Part shown: in pieces, positions 1 to 13,900 of the stretch
How the letters are laid out: every line of letters starts with the position of its first letter
Position numbering within the stretch: the stretch's first letter is position 1
NCBI RefSeq assembly: GCF_963678635.1
Contig: NC_087062.1
Coordinates: 91,179,845 to 91,243,844, forward strand
Reading direction: 5' to 3'
From: Symsagittifera roscoffensis
Taxonomy: Eukaryota > Xenacoelomorpha > Acoela > Convolutidae
Length of the DNA stretch: 64,000 bases
Position numbers and translations under genes: made by a program
Notes under the pieces: model-generated
What the model was told of the DNA's origin: nothing
The model's input: the letters and a program-made list of their open reading frames with translations, nothing else
Databases searched by the model: none

Positions 1-224
1 AACAAATCGATATTTCTGAACAGATTTGTTCTTCATACTTTACACTGTAACATCACGCATTTAGCCGTAATAATACGTAAAACAAACATAAAACTCGGTA
101 TTTTGAAAGGGGAGGGGAAACTGGAAAAGAGCCCATTTTTTTAAATGATCCATCTATCATACTTGTACCTCATGGTGTTTTTCTGAAACCTCAATTTGGA
201 GACAAAGTGTGTTTGTTTTTTTAG

Positions 225-392
225 GTTCAGAATGACTTGCGTAGTCAGGTGATGCAGGTGTCCTCCAAGCTAGACCAGGTGCAGCAAAAGGTAGAGGTGC
301 TCGCATCCAGAGACACCCCGTTTGGAACTGGAAACAGCCAAGTGTCTATGGAAGCGGCAGTCCTCATGCAGAACATACACCGAGTGGTGCAG
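225..392 (+). CDS. FKBP15: FKBP15-like exon 1 of window
   Basis: Acceptor TTTTTTAG precedes 225 and donor GTATGT follows 392. It is 168 nt, phase 0 to 0, 56 residues. It encodes the start of the coiled coil with MEAAVLMQNIHRVVQ, the conserved entry into the FKBP15 coiled-coil block. Upstream exons are missing from the window. Confidence 0.85.
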
Positions 393-3300
393 GTATGTTG
401 TATTTTGGAATCAATTGCAAGACCTGGTTTACAAGGGTGTTTACAATGAATTTGGGCTCTTTTTCCTTTTCCCCCCCACCTGCAAATTTTTACTTGCTAA
501 TTTGTTGACCACATTGTCCAATTGTTATGAAAATTTACATACAGACTAATAAGGCCACGACAAACATATTTGGTCTTCATACTCAACCTCGTAAAACCAC
601 TCGTTACACTAATAAATTGAAGCTCGTGTGAGGTGGGGGGAAAAGGAAAAAGAGCCTGAATTTGGGGCTCTTTTTCCTTCCCCCCCCCACCTGCAAATTT
701 TTATATTTTAAATTACTGTTCACCTTGTCCAATTGTCATGAAAATTGACATGCAGTCTAATTAGGCCATGGCAAAGATATTTGGTCTTTATAATTAACCT
801 TGTAAAACTACTCGTTAGAACATAAAATTCATGTTGGTGTGAGGTGGGGGGGGGGGGGGGGGGAAAGGAAAAAGAGCCGAATTTGGTTTAATCAACTCTG
901 AACCAAAACTGGTCCCTAAAAAACTAGCATGATCAGTAGCGTTTTTTTAGGCGAACACAAATGAGACCTTTTTTAAGGTTGATCAATTTGATATTTCGAG
1001 CTCTCCGAAAATACTACAAGGACCTTATTTTGTCAATGCGCCGCAGCCAAATTTTCTAAAAAAAACAGGCCGAAAAAGGCGTTTTCAGGCACGTTTTGGG
1101 AAATTTTGACCAACAATTTGCGTTTTTTCGGTGCTCGCTCCCTCCTCAAAATTAGTTATATGGTGTGGAAGGCTCCTTTAGAAAAATTCTGAGGTTGGTC
1201 AGCCAAAAATGGATGTGGTAAAGTTATACCAAAGAATTGAGGGGGGAGGAAGCGAAGATTCTTATTTTCGGGAGCCAACTATGATGCTTGAGTACCGGCT
1301 TTGTTTCCGTAATTTGGTTCCAAAATTGAAAAAAAAATTGCGTTTTCATCTTAGGTGAGGATATATATAAACTTCTGGTTTCTTGTGAAATCAAATATAA
1401 TAACTGTGCACACCAGCGGATTTAGGGGGGACGCCCTCCCCCCTCCCTCAGGGATTCGACCCCCTGCCGACCCAAAGGGTCCCCCCTTTGTGCTTTTGAT
1501 ATAGGGACCAGTTTTGAGTTTATGTAAGTGCTATCAATTCTTCTAGATAGACACCAGTTTGAGTTTATGTAAGTGCTATCAATTCTTCTTTCTGTCTGGG
1601 GACCTGCTGTCTTGACCTTGCGATCTTTAATGTCCGATGGGATCTGAAATAAAAGAGTGCAGTAAGATTTCGATTTGATGCCTAACAGTTTGCCTATAAT
1701 AAAACTTATTAACAACCTTTTGAATTTCCAAACTTACGACTTTAACATGGCGCAGCCAGCAGAGAAAAAGGGAGGGGGGAAAAATCCATTAAATGTAGTA
1801 GCATTTTGGGAAACACGAACGCCGGAACCTCCAGTATATTGGGAGGAGTGGATAATTAAATTTCACTGGGGGATGATAGCAAAATACGACATTGATCCCG
1901 ATTATTTCTATTTTGCGAGTACTCTAAATGCGGCGGCTATCACGGCGTTGCCTGAAGAAGTCAATGGAAAAAACCGTATCGATTCGGAAAAGAAGTTAAA
2001 GTCTAACTTGTATCTTTGTATCGGAGATGAGGCGCAACGCATATTTAAAGCACGGAAACTGACGGTTAACATTAAAACGGAACGGTACCCACGGGTCCTG
2101 GATGAGATGCAAAATGTTTTCCAACGTGAGAGGAATGTAACTCATGAGCGGGGACTATTCTACGGACGAAAACAACGTGAGAACGAAACTTTCGAAAAAT
2201 TTCATGCGGAGCTAAGTGCCCTAGCAGGAAGATGTGATTTTGCAAACGCGGCCGAAAACGTTCGTGTTATTTTCATTATGAATATGCGGGAATCGGACTG
2301 CCAACGAGAATTGTCACGATCAACTAAGTTACCGGAGGAAGTTTACCGGATCGCCTTATCATATGAACGTGGTGAGCGCGCATACAAATCATATACGGGA
2401 AAACCAGCTTCATCAGCTCCAGCAATTTCAATAAAACAGGAACCAGTAAATAATATAAGAAGGGGACAAGGATTTTTTCGAGGCCGAGGACGTGCGGGAC
2501 GTGGAGGATATACCCAAGGATCAATTAGTAGTGGGGGAAGCGGAAATACCCGTAGGTGCTACAATTGCGACGCACCAAACTTTACCCTGGATCACATCGC
2601 GAGCTGTCCTGCAAAAGGAGCAACATGTAACTCATGCCGAAAACTGGGACATTTTGAACGAACATGCCGAGGATTTAGAAGGGGTACTAACCAATGGAGA
2701 GGACGTGGACGAGTTGGATTGGTCTGGGAGGAAAATGAGCATCATCAAAGTACGCAGAACGTAAACGAATTGAATGAAGACCCAATATCGTGGGTGAATC
2801 AGCAGAGGTGTGGGGAAAACGAATCCATGACGTCGGGATCGGATGACTACATGGTAATGTCGATAAAAAGGAAGAAAAATGAGACTGAATTAAAGATCCC
2901 TGGGGCCCGCGTTCAAGTGGAGATGTCAGGTAAGAAGATGTGGTTGTGGATAGATAGTGGATCTCCAGTGACTATCTTCAGCATAAACGACCTAAAAACA
3001 ACGTTAGGAAAAGCAAATATTCAACTACAACCGTCAAAGAAGGAATTTTTGGATTACAACAACAACCGAATAAACATACTAGGGAAGGTAACAGTGATGA
3101 TGTCGCTAAATGGCTGGGCAGCACCAGCGCGGGTGTCAGTAATATCCGGAAATCATCAATCAATCCTTGGGCGCGACCTGATGGGCACCCTGGGTCTCGA
3201 GCTAGTTCAAAGGAAGAAAGTGATGGGAATCACAGGGGAAGGGACCAGTCAAGAGGAGGAGGAATACGACAAATTGCAAACATACTTCTGTAAGTTGTAC

Positions 3301-6300
3301 CCAAATTTATTTACTAGGATAGGGAAGATCCGGAATGCGAAAGTAAGAGCTGAATTTTTTGAAAATTTGACGCCCATACAACAAAAAGGGCGTAGGGTGC
3401 CAATCAGTCTACAAGAAAAGGTGGATAAAGAGATTCATCGGCTGATAAATGAAGGACATATCATAAAATTACAAGAGTGCTCAGATAAGTATTTCGTCTC
3501 TCCTATCTTCATTACAGTAAAAAAGGACGGAAGCATAAAATTAGCACTAGAATCAAGAGAATTGAATAAACAGGTACACAAAAATAAGTACCAAATGCCG
3601 AATATTGACGAATTAATTGACGGAGTAAGTCAGATTATTGCGGAGAAAAAATCGGGGAATGTATACTTTACAACATTGGATTTCACATATGCGTACGGAC
3701 AAGTCGCATTAGAACAAAAAACAAGCGAGCAATGCAATTTCTCACTAGTCGGCGGAAAATCCACGGGGAGTTATCGTTTTAAAAACGGATTTTACGGACT
3801 TACGTCAATGCCGGCGGAATTCCAGAAGGTAATAGATAATTTACTTAAGGAGTTCCCCCAGGCTAACGCGTTTATTGATGATATCTTAATTGCTTCAAAA
3901 GGAACTAAAATCGAACACATTGCGTTAGTGGAAAAGATATTGAAAAAGCTGGACGTCTCCAATGGCGCGTTAAAATTGCGAAAATGCGAATTTGCGAAAA
4001 CTGAGTGCGAATGGCTTGGATTTCGAATTGGGGAAAGTGGTATAACGCCCTTAGTAAGAAAAACACAAGCTGTAGAAGACTTGAAAACCCCAAAATCTCG
4101 AAAGCAGTTGAAATCCTTGATGGGTTCGTTACATAGCTTACACAAATTTTACCCAAACTTGACGAGTTAAGCGCACCGTTAAGGCCACTACTGAGCCAAA
4201 ATAATGATTTTGTCTGGACACCCGTGTGCGAAAATGCGTTCCAACAATTAAAATCGCTTGTGAAAAATATCGTCGAATTACGACATTTCGACATTCACCG
4301 TGAAACTAGAATCATTTGTGACGCTAGCCATATGGCCTAGGAGCCGTTTTAGAACAGTATGGCGCATCCGGATGGCATCCGATTTCGTTTGCATCTCGTT
4401 ACCTTAATCCGGCTGAGAAAAAATACTCCACAAACGAATTGGAATTACTCGCGGTAGTGTGGGCCACGGAACATTTTCGGAATTATATATACGGTCGGTA
4501 TTTCACAGTGATATCTGATCATAAAGCGCTACTTACATTGTTGAATTCGTCACCAAAAGGAAATAAAACATTTTTCAGTCGCTTAACTCGTTGGTATGAT
4601 CGCCTGGTGCCATACGACTTTAAGGTTGAACATCGACAAGGGTCAAAAATGGGGATGGCTGACTATCTGTCTCGGTTTCCGTCCGCAGAGGCACCCGAGA
4701 CAAGCCATTACGATGAAAATTTTACAGTAGCAAAGATAAGAATGATAAACGCGGCGTTGAAGCCCAAGGATAAAATGAAGCCTAGGGGTCAAGAAGTGAA
4801 CAACATTCAGCGAAAACCGACGGTAGGGGGCGTAAAGTCATGTTTCGACACAACGAAAGCAGTTTCATCCAATGAGAATGTAAGAAAAGACGATTATGCA
4901 AATATTCAACGTGAGCACAAACGCTCAATAGAGGGCGTGTTTACATGCAACCGACGGTTAACCAATCAGCGTCGAGATATTTGCATACCGGAGGAAATAT
5001 GCAAATACCGAAGAACGAGATTCAGACTTTGTTCTCATTGCTTAAATTACAGTTGCAAACACAAAAAATTGATTCAATACCCTCGAAACCCTTCCATTTC
5101 AACAAATTACAAGTACAAACCTTCGGTGTCGAAAAATTATAAGTGCGAACCATCCATCTTACAAGATTGCAGTGAAAAGCCACCTACTTTGAAAATTTAC
5201 AGTAGTAAAGATTATAGTGAAAAGCCAGTTTTTTTGAAAAAATACAGTAGCAAATCCGAGAGAAATAACATGAGTAATTCGCCAGAAAATAATGATCCTC
5301 CAACTTCGGCAATAGTCAACACATCAACTAATTCGGGAAATGTTAATCTAAATGTTGTTTTAAACCGCCTAAGTCAACCTCCCAGCGTTAGCTCGGATTC
5401 CGATATTGAAATGATACCACCGGAAAAATACAAACAAACTAATTCTAAAAAACTGAATACAATTATATCTTTTCCACATCAGTTCCCCGGTTTATCGTAC
5501 CCACTTGTACAAAATGAAAAATGGATCTATTCTATAGTGCCGTCGGATAGTAAAATCGTGAAGAAAATTGAACACCCGGAAGTTTTGAATTTAAAATTAA
5601 TCGAAGCAAACATTGAAAAAGACCCAATTATGAAGACCATCCGAGACAACATCAGAGACAGGAATCCACGAGCAAAGAAGATTATTACAAGATTAGGACA
5701 ATACTACGCCCAGCATTACAACGATTTCGCAGTAAGGGAGAATTGCCTGTGGATGGACGGCCGGTTAGCAATACCGAAGGACCTATCATCAGCAATTCTA
5801 AATCGTCTCCATTATAACCATCACGGGAGGGATAAGATGTTCGCGGCGGCAAAGGACGTGTGGATTCCCCTTATGCACCGAAATATCGCGGCCACAGCCA
5901 AATACTGCAAAAGTTGTTTAGAAGCAGGTAAAAACCTTAAACCAGACATTCCCAAAAATGACATAGGGGAAACGTATAATCCTAAGGAACCAAATGATTT
6001 GGTCCAATTAGACTTCTGGGGTCGAGTAAACTATGTTAGGGGTCGGAAAAAAATATGTACTTGTAGCAGTAGATACTTTCTCGCATTGGCCGTCGGCGTA
6101 TGTTTGTTCAAGCAACAAATCAAAAAGTGTATTGAAATTCCTAAGGAAGTACATAAATACTCATGGACACCCAAGGAAATTGCACATGGATCAAGCCACG
6201 GGGTTTTTCTCTAACGAAATTCAAAACTTCTGTAACTACGAAGGTATTGAACTTATTAAATCTCCGGTTAGGGACCATCGCGCAACAGGAATGGTTGAAC

Positions 6301-7875
6301 GGACTATTGGCTCGATAAAAAATTACGTGTTGACTTATCTCCAGGAAAATAAAAACTACAAGTTTGGGGAGATGATCTCCCGTGCGCTTAGTGCATTACG
6401 TTTCGTGCCACACTCTAAAACTAAACTAACGCCGTTCGAAGCATACCATGGTCGAGAAGCTAATACGGCACTGCGAAACTTAACGAAAAAGCCGTCATTA
6501 AAAAACCTAAATTGGAACAATGTCGTTAATCAAAAGTTATCTTGTTTAGACAAGGCGGGAAACCTCCCAGAAGTTGAACTTACCCTAGATTGGGAGAAGA
6601 GAAGTGACTTAGTGTTCGCCCCTCAAAATAGGAAAGCTCCAATCATTTTGAACGATGACGAGGTAGCGGATCCTAAGGCTCCGGAAGTTGTGGACCCCAA
6701 GGAACTAGGCCCACCCAAGACCCCAACATGGCTGAAAAGGCATAAAGAAAGTTCAACGACGGTGTATCAGAGGACCGGGAAGACGGATCCAAAGGAACCA
6801 AGGAGGTATAAAGGTTTGCCATTAAAAATTGTCAAAATGACTAAACATGCGGTGCAAATGAAAAAAGGGTCGTTACTAAGGCGGAGTGTTGTGTCTTTTA
6901 GATCGGCGGCTGAAGAAAGCCTAATTGGAAATAAAAGCGAGGAGTGCACCCCTGGACCGAGTAGAAATGTGACCAGTACACCGGCCCCAAGCGATTCGAA
7001 TAAATATAAACGAAAAGCGGAGAAGGACCGAGCCGCAATGGAAAATGCAAGAAAATGAACAAAACAGCGAATAGTGGAATACTCGGCGGACGAGAGCGAA
7101 GACGACGACGACGAATACGATAGTGAGTGGGAAATCGGACGAAGGGAACCAACCCTAGGTGCGGCGAACGAAGGACAGGATGTACCGTCGGTTAGTGTGA
7201 ACTCACCACGACCCGTCGGTGGAAAACGCAATAAAAATCAGCACGAAACGGCGACGCGAAAATCAACACGGCAGAGACGCGGAGTTGACAAAATGGGGGG
7301 GGGGGGGGGGGGGGGTTATGATCCACCGCATAGAACATAAATGATGGAATCGACAAGACGAGAAAAGGAGAAAGGTAACCTTAAGAGAGGTTTGGCGGGT
7401 GAGAAAACTCAACAAAAACTAAAAACTTAACTAGTACATTTATACAATACAATACAGTAACATAAAGTTGATAAATTTTATCTACGCTAAAATTTATTTG
7501 TGGTTGCCCGAATGATATAGGGACCAGTTTTGAGTTTATGTAAGTGCTATCAATTCTTCTAGATAGACACCAGTTTGAGTTTATGTAAGTGCTATCAATT
7601 CTTCTTTCTGTCTGGGGACCTGCTGTCTTGACCTTGCGATCTCTAATGTCCGATGGGATCTGAAATAAAAGAGTGCAGTAAGATTTCGATTTGATGCCTA
7701 ACAGTTTGCCTATAATAAAACTTATTAACAACCTTTTGAATTTCCAAACTTACGACTTTAACACTTTTTTGAAATATCAATTTTGGCTGACGCGTTTTTT
7801 TGGTCAGTATTTTCCAAAAAGTGCTTAAAAATTTGTCTAATCATTGACAATTGCTGCCTATGATAGAATAAGGGA

Positions 7876-7919
<44 letters not shown>

Positions 7920-10900
7920 GGGGATCGATGCCCCGCATCTCCAAATGCTGGACTTTATCTCCAACCATTACATTTTATTTTAATTTTGAAGTTTTTGTCA
8001 TAATCATAGGAAACTTTAAATCCACAAAAAGTTTTGAAGTCGTAATCATGTGAAACTTTTTTAAAAAAAGTATTGAAGTGGACTCAAATGGTTACATCAG
8101 TTTGTCATAAATAAGTTTAACATAATGTTGTTTGGATTATAATGGTAGTATTTTGGTATAGATTAAAAATCAAGTCACACTTGTCAGTTTTATCCATTAT
8201 TTTCCTGGGCTGTTTTAAGGAGAATGAGCGTCTGAAGAAAGAATCGGATGAGGCGAGGGCGACGGTGGACTGCCAGATGGAGAAGATAGCCAGTCTGCTG
8301 GCTCAGAACCAGAAGTACCTCGAGCAGAGCAACATCATGCTCGAACAGAGAAACGAGTCCTTTCAGGTACATGTGCTAATTGATGAGCTTGAGTTTTGAT
8401 GCGTAATTCGGGATGCTAAGTTTTAAATGAGTTTGAAAGAAGATATCCGAGCAGCGATAGCAAGGAGTATATTTAGAATTGTGCGATGACGTTCTAAACA
8501 GTCAAGTTTAGATTCTGTCTTCGATATAAAAAAGTTTGATTACCTCAATCAAAAGTAGAATTCAAAGAAATGCTTGAAATAAATAACAAGAAGTTCGGAA
8601 TCTTAAAAAATAATGAAAACAAACAAATGATCGAGAGGCTAATGAAAACTGTTTTTGTGTAAGTAGTCGATGTTTAGAGTGTGTCCTCGGCTAGTCAGAT
8701 CAAAATTACCCAGCTGGAACAGGAAAAGACTCAGATGCTGAACGAGTTGAACTCCCTGAACAACAAAGTGGCAGAACTGCAGTTCGACCTGTCCACCCAC
8801 AAGCAGCGCCAGCTGGACTTCAAGGCCCAAGTGAACGAAGAGGCACTGGGCAAGAACCAGATGAGAGAGGATCTGGCCACGTCTAGGAACAGAATCACAG
8901 GTAGCTCAGGGATCCTGTTGGAAGGAACTTTTAACTTGCATTAAAAACTGGAACAAACTGGCTCCCTCTGTATTCGTTCACAAAGGTTTGCCTGTTTGAG
9001 CAATCACTGAATACAAGACCTATCACTGCTGTTAGTTCCATGATGTAGAGGCCTTGACTCCCTGCCATTTCATAATTGGTCAACACGCTGCTGTTTTTCC
9101 GTCGCAAAGCTTCGAAGTAAATTTTGATCAAAGAAAGCGCTACGCCAGAGCAGAGCACAATCATCGTATCTGTGATTGGCTTAATCGTATCTGTGATTGG
9201 CTTAATCGTATCTGTGATTGGCTTAATCGTTTCTGTGATTGGCTAACGACTTGTATATTTTATGAGATGTCTACCTTTTGACCGCATTCAGTTGTCTCAA
9301 ATTGAGTTAATTTTATCAAAAAAGACCGATTAATTGCAATTGTTTTTATCAAACTGTTCTGTTTCATTGTAGAACTGGAGGAGGACGTTGCGAAGCTGAA
9401 GCAGGCCTACCGGGAGCAGAGAGCGGCAAGAAAGGTGGCAGAGTCCAAGATCACAGAGCTGGAGGAACAAGTCACTGACTCGACTGCCGAAGTGGACAGT
9501 CTCAACCGACAAATCGGAGAGCGGAAGAGGAGGGCAGACACCGAAAAACAGCTGCAAGAGAAAGAAATGGAGGATCTCAGAAAGCTACATGAGGTACAGG
9601 TCGTGGCTCTTCTTCTTGTTTTCCCCCTCCCCATTTTTTGCAGAGGTGGAATTTAACTTTGCCCTCTTGTTTACGCTTTAGGCCCGAAAACGGCCCGAAA
9701 GATATATGTTTTATAAATAAATCAATTTTTGTTCGTTGGCCGGTCGGCGATCGTCATGAAGTATGATATAACAGTAAAGCATGAAGCAGCAATATAACAA
9801 TAAAAAGGTTCCCAGACCGGGAGTCGAACCCGGGCCTTGTGGGTGAGAGCCACAAATCCTGACCGCTAGACCATCTGGGACTTGTGATACTTCTGGAGAT
9901 AGTTGAGTATATGCTGGACCAGCAAATATGCATGCGTTGCGTTCATTGCGTTAATAAAGACTCAACATAGACCAAATGGTAACGCAAAATTGCATTCATA
10001 AGCTGAACTGGTAAATACTACTTAGCTCATCAAATTCAAAGAAAACGGAATTTTATGGTGTAACGAGTGGTTTTACAATGTTGAATATGGAGACTAAATG
10101 TGTTTGTCATGGCCCAATTATTCCACATACTTATTTTTGTAACAATCGGAAAATATTAAAAAAAAATTTAGGGGGGGGGGGGGGTGGAAAAGAGCCCATG
10201 AAAAACATTTTTAGTCCTCATGCTTATTCTGGTAAAACCTATTGTGGGAGATGTGAGGTGCGGGGGGGGGGGAGAAGAGTTCCAAACTTGGATATTCGAA
10301 AAAAAAGGCATTGATGCTTTGCTTACGTGAGGTAGAAACAAGAAAATCTCTTCTTATTGTGAAGAAAGAAAGAGAACCTAATTTAATGATTTCCGCACCA
10401 ACTGCTTTAAATATTTTTCATATGGAAGATATTTCGGGGAATTGTAGCACAGAAGTTCCGTCTGAGAGACTACGATCGGAAGATTGTGGGTTCGAATCCC
10501 TGGCTATCGGTAGGGCTGATTGGTGTGGAGTAGTTGAAGCCCTGCGCTTGAGACGTCCAAGTGACCCTCTACATGCCTAGATCCAAACAGCCCTATAATG
10601 CGGTTGTGAGGAGCCCAGTCATACCCGCCCTCACAAATCAAGAGACTACGGGGTTCAAGGTCAAGAGACTGAGGTGTATGACTGTAACCAAGTGCTGTAC
10701 CGGCGCTCGGGTCAGGGATACGATTCATACTGTGTTGCAAAGCCCCCATGTGGCAATGGCAGTTGTACCTGCCCTTACAAATCAAGAGACTACGGGGCAA
10801 AGGTCAAGAGACTGAGGGGAAGCTGCTCCACGTGGAACAACATTTTTAACAATACAAACAGGGTTTCCTGTTTTATTTTCGTGGCTCTTTTTCTTCCCCC

Positions 10901-13900
10901 CCCCCATGATCAATAAGCATCAATTTTATGGTCTAACGAGGGGTGAAGACCAAATACGTTTTTCATAGGCTCTTCTGTTTGGAAGCGTTCAACAGTGCCG
11001 AAAAAGGCGGGAAAACTTCAGATTTATTTACACGCATTTTTAAAGAGCGGGAAATTACTGACGCTTATTATCAGAGAAAATCACTCCAATTTTGGCGCCA
11101 ATATGTATGCAACTGCAAATTAAACAATTATTTTGCCGCCAAAACGTCTAAATTGCAAATTTTCCCGCTCAAAATCTTAGTCTTACTTAAGATTGCAAAC
11201 GATCGCTGTTTTATTTTTGATTTTCGGCACTGTTGTACTTCGGCACTGTTGAACGCCCCCAAAACAGAATAGAGGAGAACCGGATCGCTAGCGTAAAAAA
11301 AGAGCGCCAAAATTAGTTACGTACTACCGCGTATTCAGACACTGTATTACCCAATCAGAATCGAGAAAAAGGAAGATATGAAATTCATTTCTTCGTTGTC
11401 TCGATTCTGATTGGTTAATACTGTGTCTGAATACGCGGTTGTCTAAATAGAGACCTCACTCCACCAAAATTGCTCAATTCAGTGCTTTTAGTGCGTGAAC
11501 AAGTTTTCGATTGAACATTCGGCGTTGGCTGGTTGGGGTGCCGGACATCAAGCCGACGAGACTTCAAGCCGAATCGTAAACTTAGGGACTTCAAGCCGAA
11601 AATTTTCTCATTAAGTGATGAAATAGGATTAATTTGAAAACCTTTTTAAAGAGATTCCTACTTTTATGATCTTTTTTCAGTAATCATTGGCTTTTTCATA
11701 AAATTTAAGCCTCCAAATGATGTTTAGGAAAGTTGAAATATAAAACACGGTTGAAGGCAATTTTCTTGTTTATAATTTATGCATTTCAAAAACTGTCTGA
11801 AATTATTAACGAATGCCAATCCTAAGTGATTCATTGTCACGAATAACTCTTATTATGGACTAAACTTGCCTAAATTTTTGTAAAGCAAGGTTTTACAGAT
11901 GAAAAAATTGTAAAAATTGTGCTTGTAATGTTTAAACTTCGGTCTGAAGTCCCTTCTTCGGCTTGAAGTCCCGTCGGCTTGTTGTTCTGGACCCGACTGG
12001 TTGTCCTAGGGTTACATAGCAGTATTTAGACAACCGCGTATTCAGACACGTCACTATTTAGACAAATATTGTTTTAACCAATCAGAATCGAGACAAGGAA
12101 GAAATTAATAAATAGTTATTATTTATTTTGGATTATTTATGTCTTTTCTCGATTCTGATTGGTTCATACAGTATTTGTCTAAATACTGACGAGTATGAAT
12201 ACGCGGTTGTCTAAAAACAGGCTGTACTCTGGTTACATGTCAGTATTTAGACAGCCGCGTATTCATACTGGTCAGTATTTAGACAAATACTGTTTCAACC
12301 AATCAGAATCGAGACAAAGAAGAAATTAATAAATAATTATTATTTATTTTGGATTATTTATGTTTTTTCTCGATTCTGATTGGTTGAAACAGTATTTGTC
12401 TAAATACTGACCAGTATGAATACGCGGCTGTCTAAATACTGGCCGCACTCCCTGTACTCCGTATTCATAGGTTCCACAATGAAAAATCAGTCCCATAGGT
12501 TCCAAAATAAAACAGCAGTCGCATAAGTTCCAAATTTTTTCAATTGGTCAAAAGACTAAATTAGCCGAATCTCGGTTTAAGGTCGCCGGTGGGCGCGCGT
12601 CGCCGCTTTGCGGCGATAACCGGCTCTAAATTTTGCATAGAGTCCTACCCTTTGGTGGCAAGCACGCAACACGTTGGCGCGGCTGCGGCGGTCACTGTTC
12701 TGTAGTTTGAGTTTATGCTGCTTGAACAGTATACAATCAATCTAGAAATTCGTTGGCTCAAATTTCAACCAATCAGAAATCAATAAGATAAATTTTGGAA
12801 CTTATGCGACTGATTTTTTCTATTTTGGAACTCCTTAACCTAGACTGACTGAACTGTTGTGTGTTGCAGAGTGAAATCGAGAGTTGGAAACTGAGAGTGG
12901 AGCAGCAGCGGAAACAGGGAAGTGAGGCCAGTCTGGCTCTCACTAAACTGGAGAGTGAGCTGGAGAGTCAGTGGCGTCTGAAGTGTGACAAGATGGTCTC
13001 TGACACCAGACAGCAGCTGGAACAGCAACTCCGCACAGCTAATCAGAGGGCAGATCAACTGCAGCTAGAGGTTAGACCTTTGTTAGTGTCACAACTGTAA
13101 ACAGAAGACAACTCGACCAGAAAGGAGTTTGTGCTGGTCACAGACAAAAACAAATCACACCTCACACAAAAACACAATTTGATGCATACCTCTTATTACT
13201 AAACAGTCGTCTGAGAGGATATTAAATTTTCATTAAACTTCCATGCAAAAAAAAATGACAGATCGAAAAAAACTACTGTACATTAATAAATTACTCGGTT
13301 CTTATGCACAAAACAGCCCAAATTTAATTAATATTTCTATATCTTATAGCTAAATATTATGCGGTGGAATCTGATTGGCTAAAACTAGCCATTCAGCTTC
13401 ACGCAACATGGTGTACGCAAAACGTAGTACTTTTCAATTAATAATTTAAGTTGGGGAGGGTTCTCATGCTTGAAGGACCGAATGCTTGAAAAATTTCAAC
13501 CAATCAAAATCGCTAAGCGTTCTTATTGCTAAATGCCTTTCCCACAAAATCGAAATCAATATTAACAGAAAATATATTAAATTAGTGGTAAATAATCAAA
13601 ATGTTGCAAGTTGTGGGTTACAACCGCATTGCTATTCAGATAATCATAAAGATTAATGAGTTCAAAATTAAAAGAAATTTTCAGTCTTGAAAACTCATCT
13701 GCTTATTATCTAATCGGTCAATATTAACACTAATGGCCTAGATTTATTTTCTTATTTTGAGATTTTTGCGATTTACTTTGAGATTTTGAATACTCAATTC
13801 TGATTGGCTGAAAGTAAGCTAAAATTAATTTCAAGCATTCGGTCCTTCAAGCATGAGGGACGCCGCCATTTAAGTTTCTTTAAGTCACTTTTGGGGTTTT

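Larger units (their letters stand above)
393..1496. other. Intron 1 left part: fold-back repeats and dispersed-repeat fragments
   Basis: No coding signal. It contains two adjacent fold-back elements (454-656, 664-878), a dispersed repeat copy near 955-1165 (same family as the satellite core at 25925) and an inverted fragment of that family at 1407-1496 that is interrupted by the LTR element. Confidence 0.7.
1497..7763 (+). mobile_element. Ty3/Gypsy LTR retrotransposon 1 (full length, ORFs broken)
   Basis: Two LTRs of 251 bp (1497-1747, 7513-7763) start TG and end CA. They differ at one noted position (ATCTTT versus ATCTCT). The flanks show a 4-bp target duplication CTTT (1493-1496, 7764-7767). 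The domain order gag zinc knuckles, protease, reverse transcriptase, RNase H, integrase is that of Ty3/Gypsy. Three single-base frame changes (near 4166, 4333 and 6050) and an in-frame TGA (7056-7058) interrupt the coding region, so this copy as read cannot encode an intact polyprotein. LTR identity suggests a recent insertion. Inserted in the sense orientation in an FKBP15 intron. Confidence 0.93.

Noticed and set aside
9054-9281. ORF with repeated NRICDWL units
   Set aside because: By-product of the 21-bp tandem repeat.
10311-10916. Overlapping ORFs of 80-98 codons on both strands (also at 18103-18759)
   Set aside because: They lie inside a tRNA-derived repeat and occur on both strands; no protein homology recognised.
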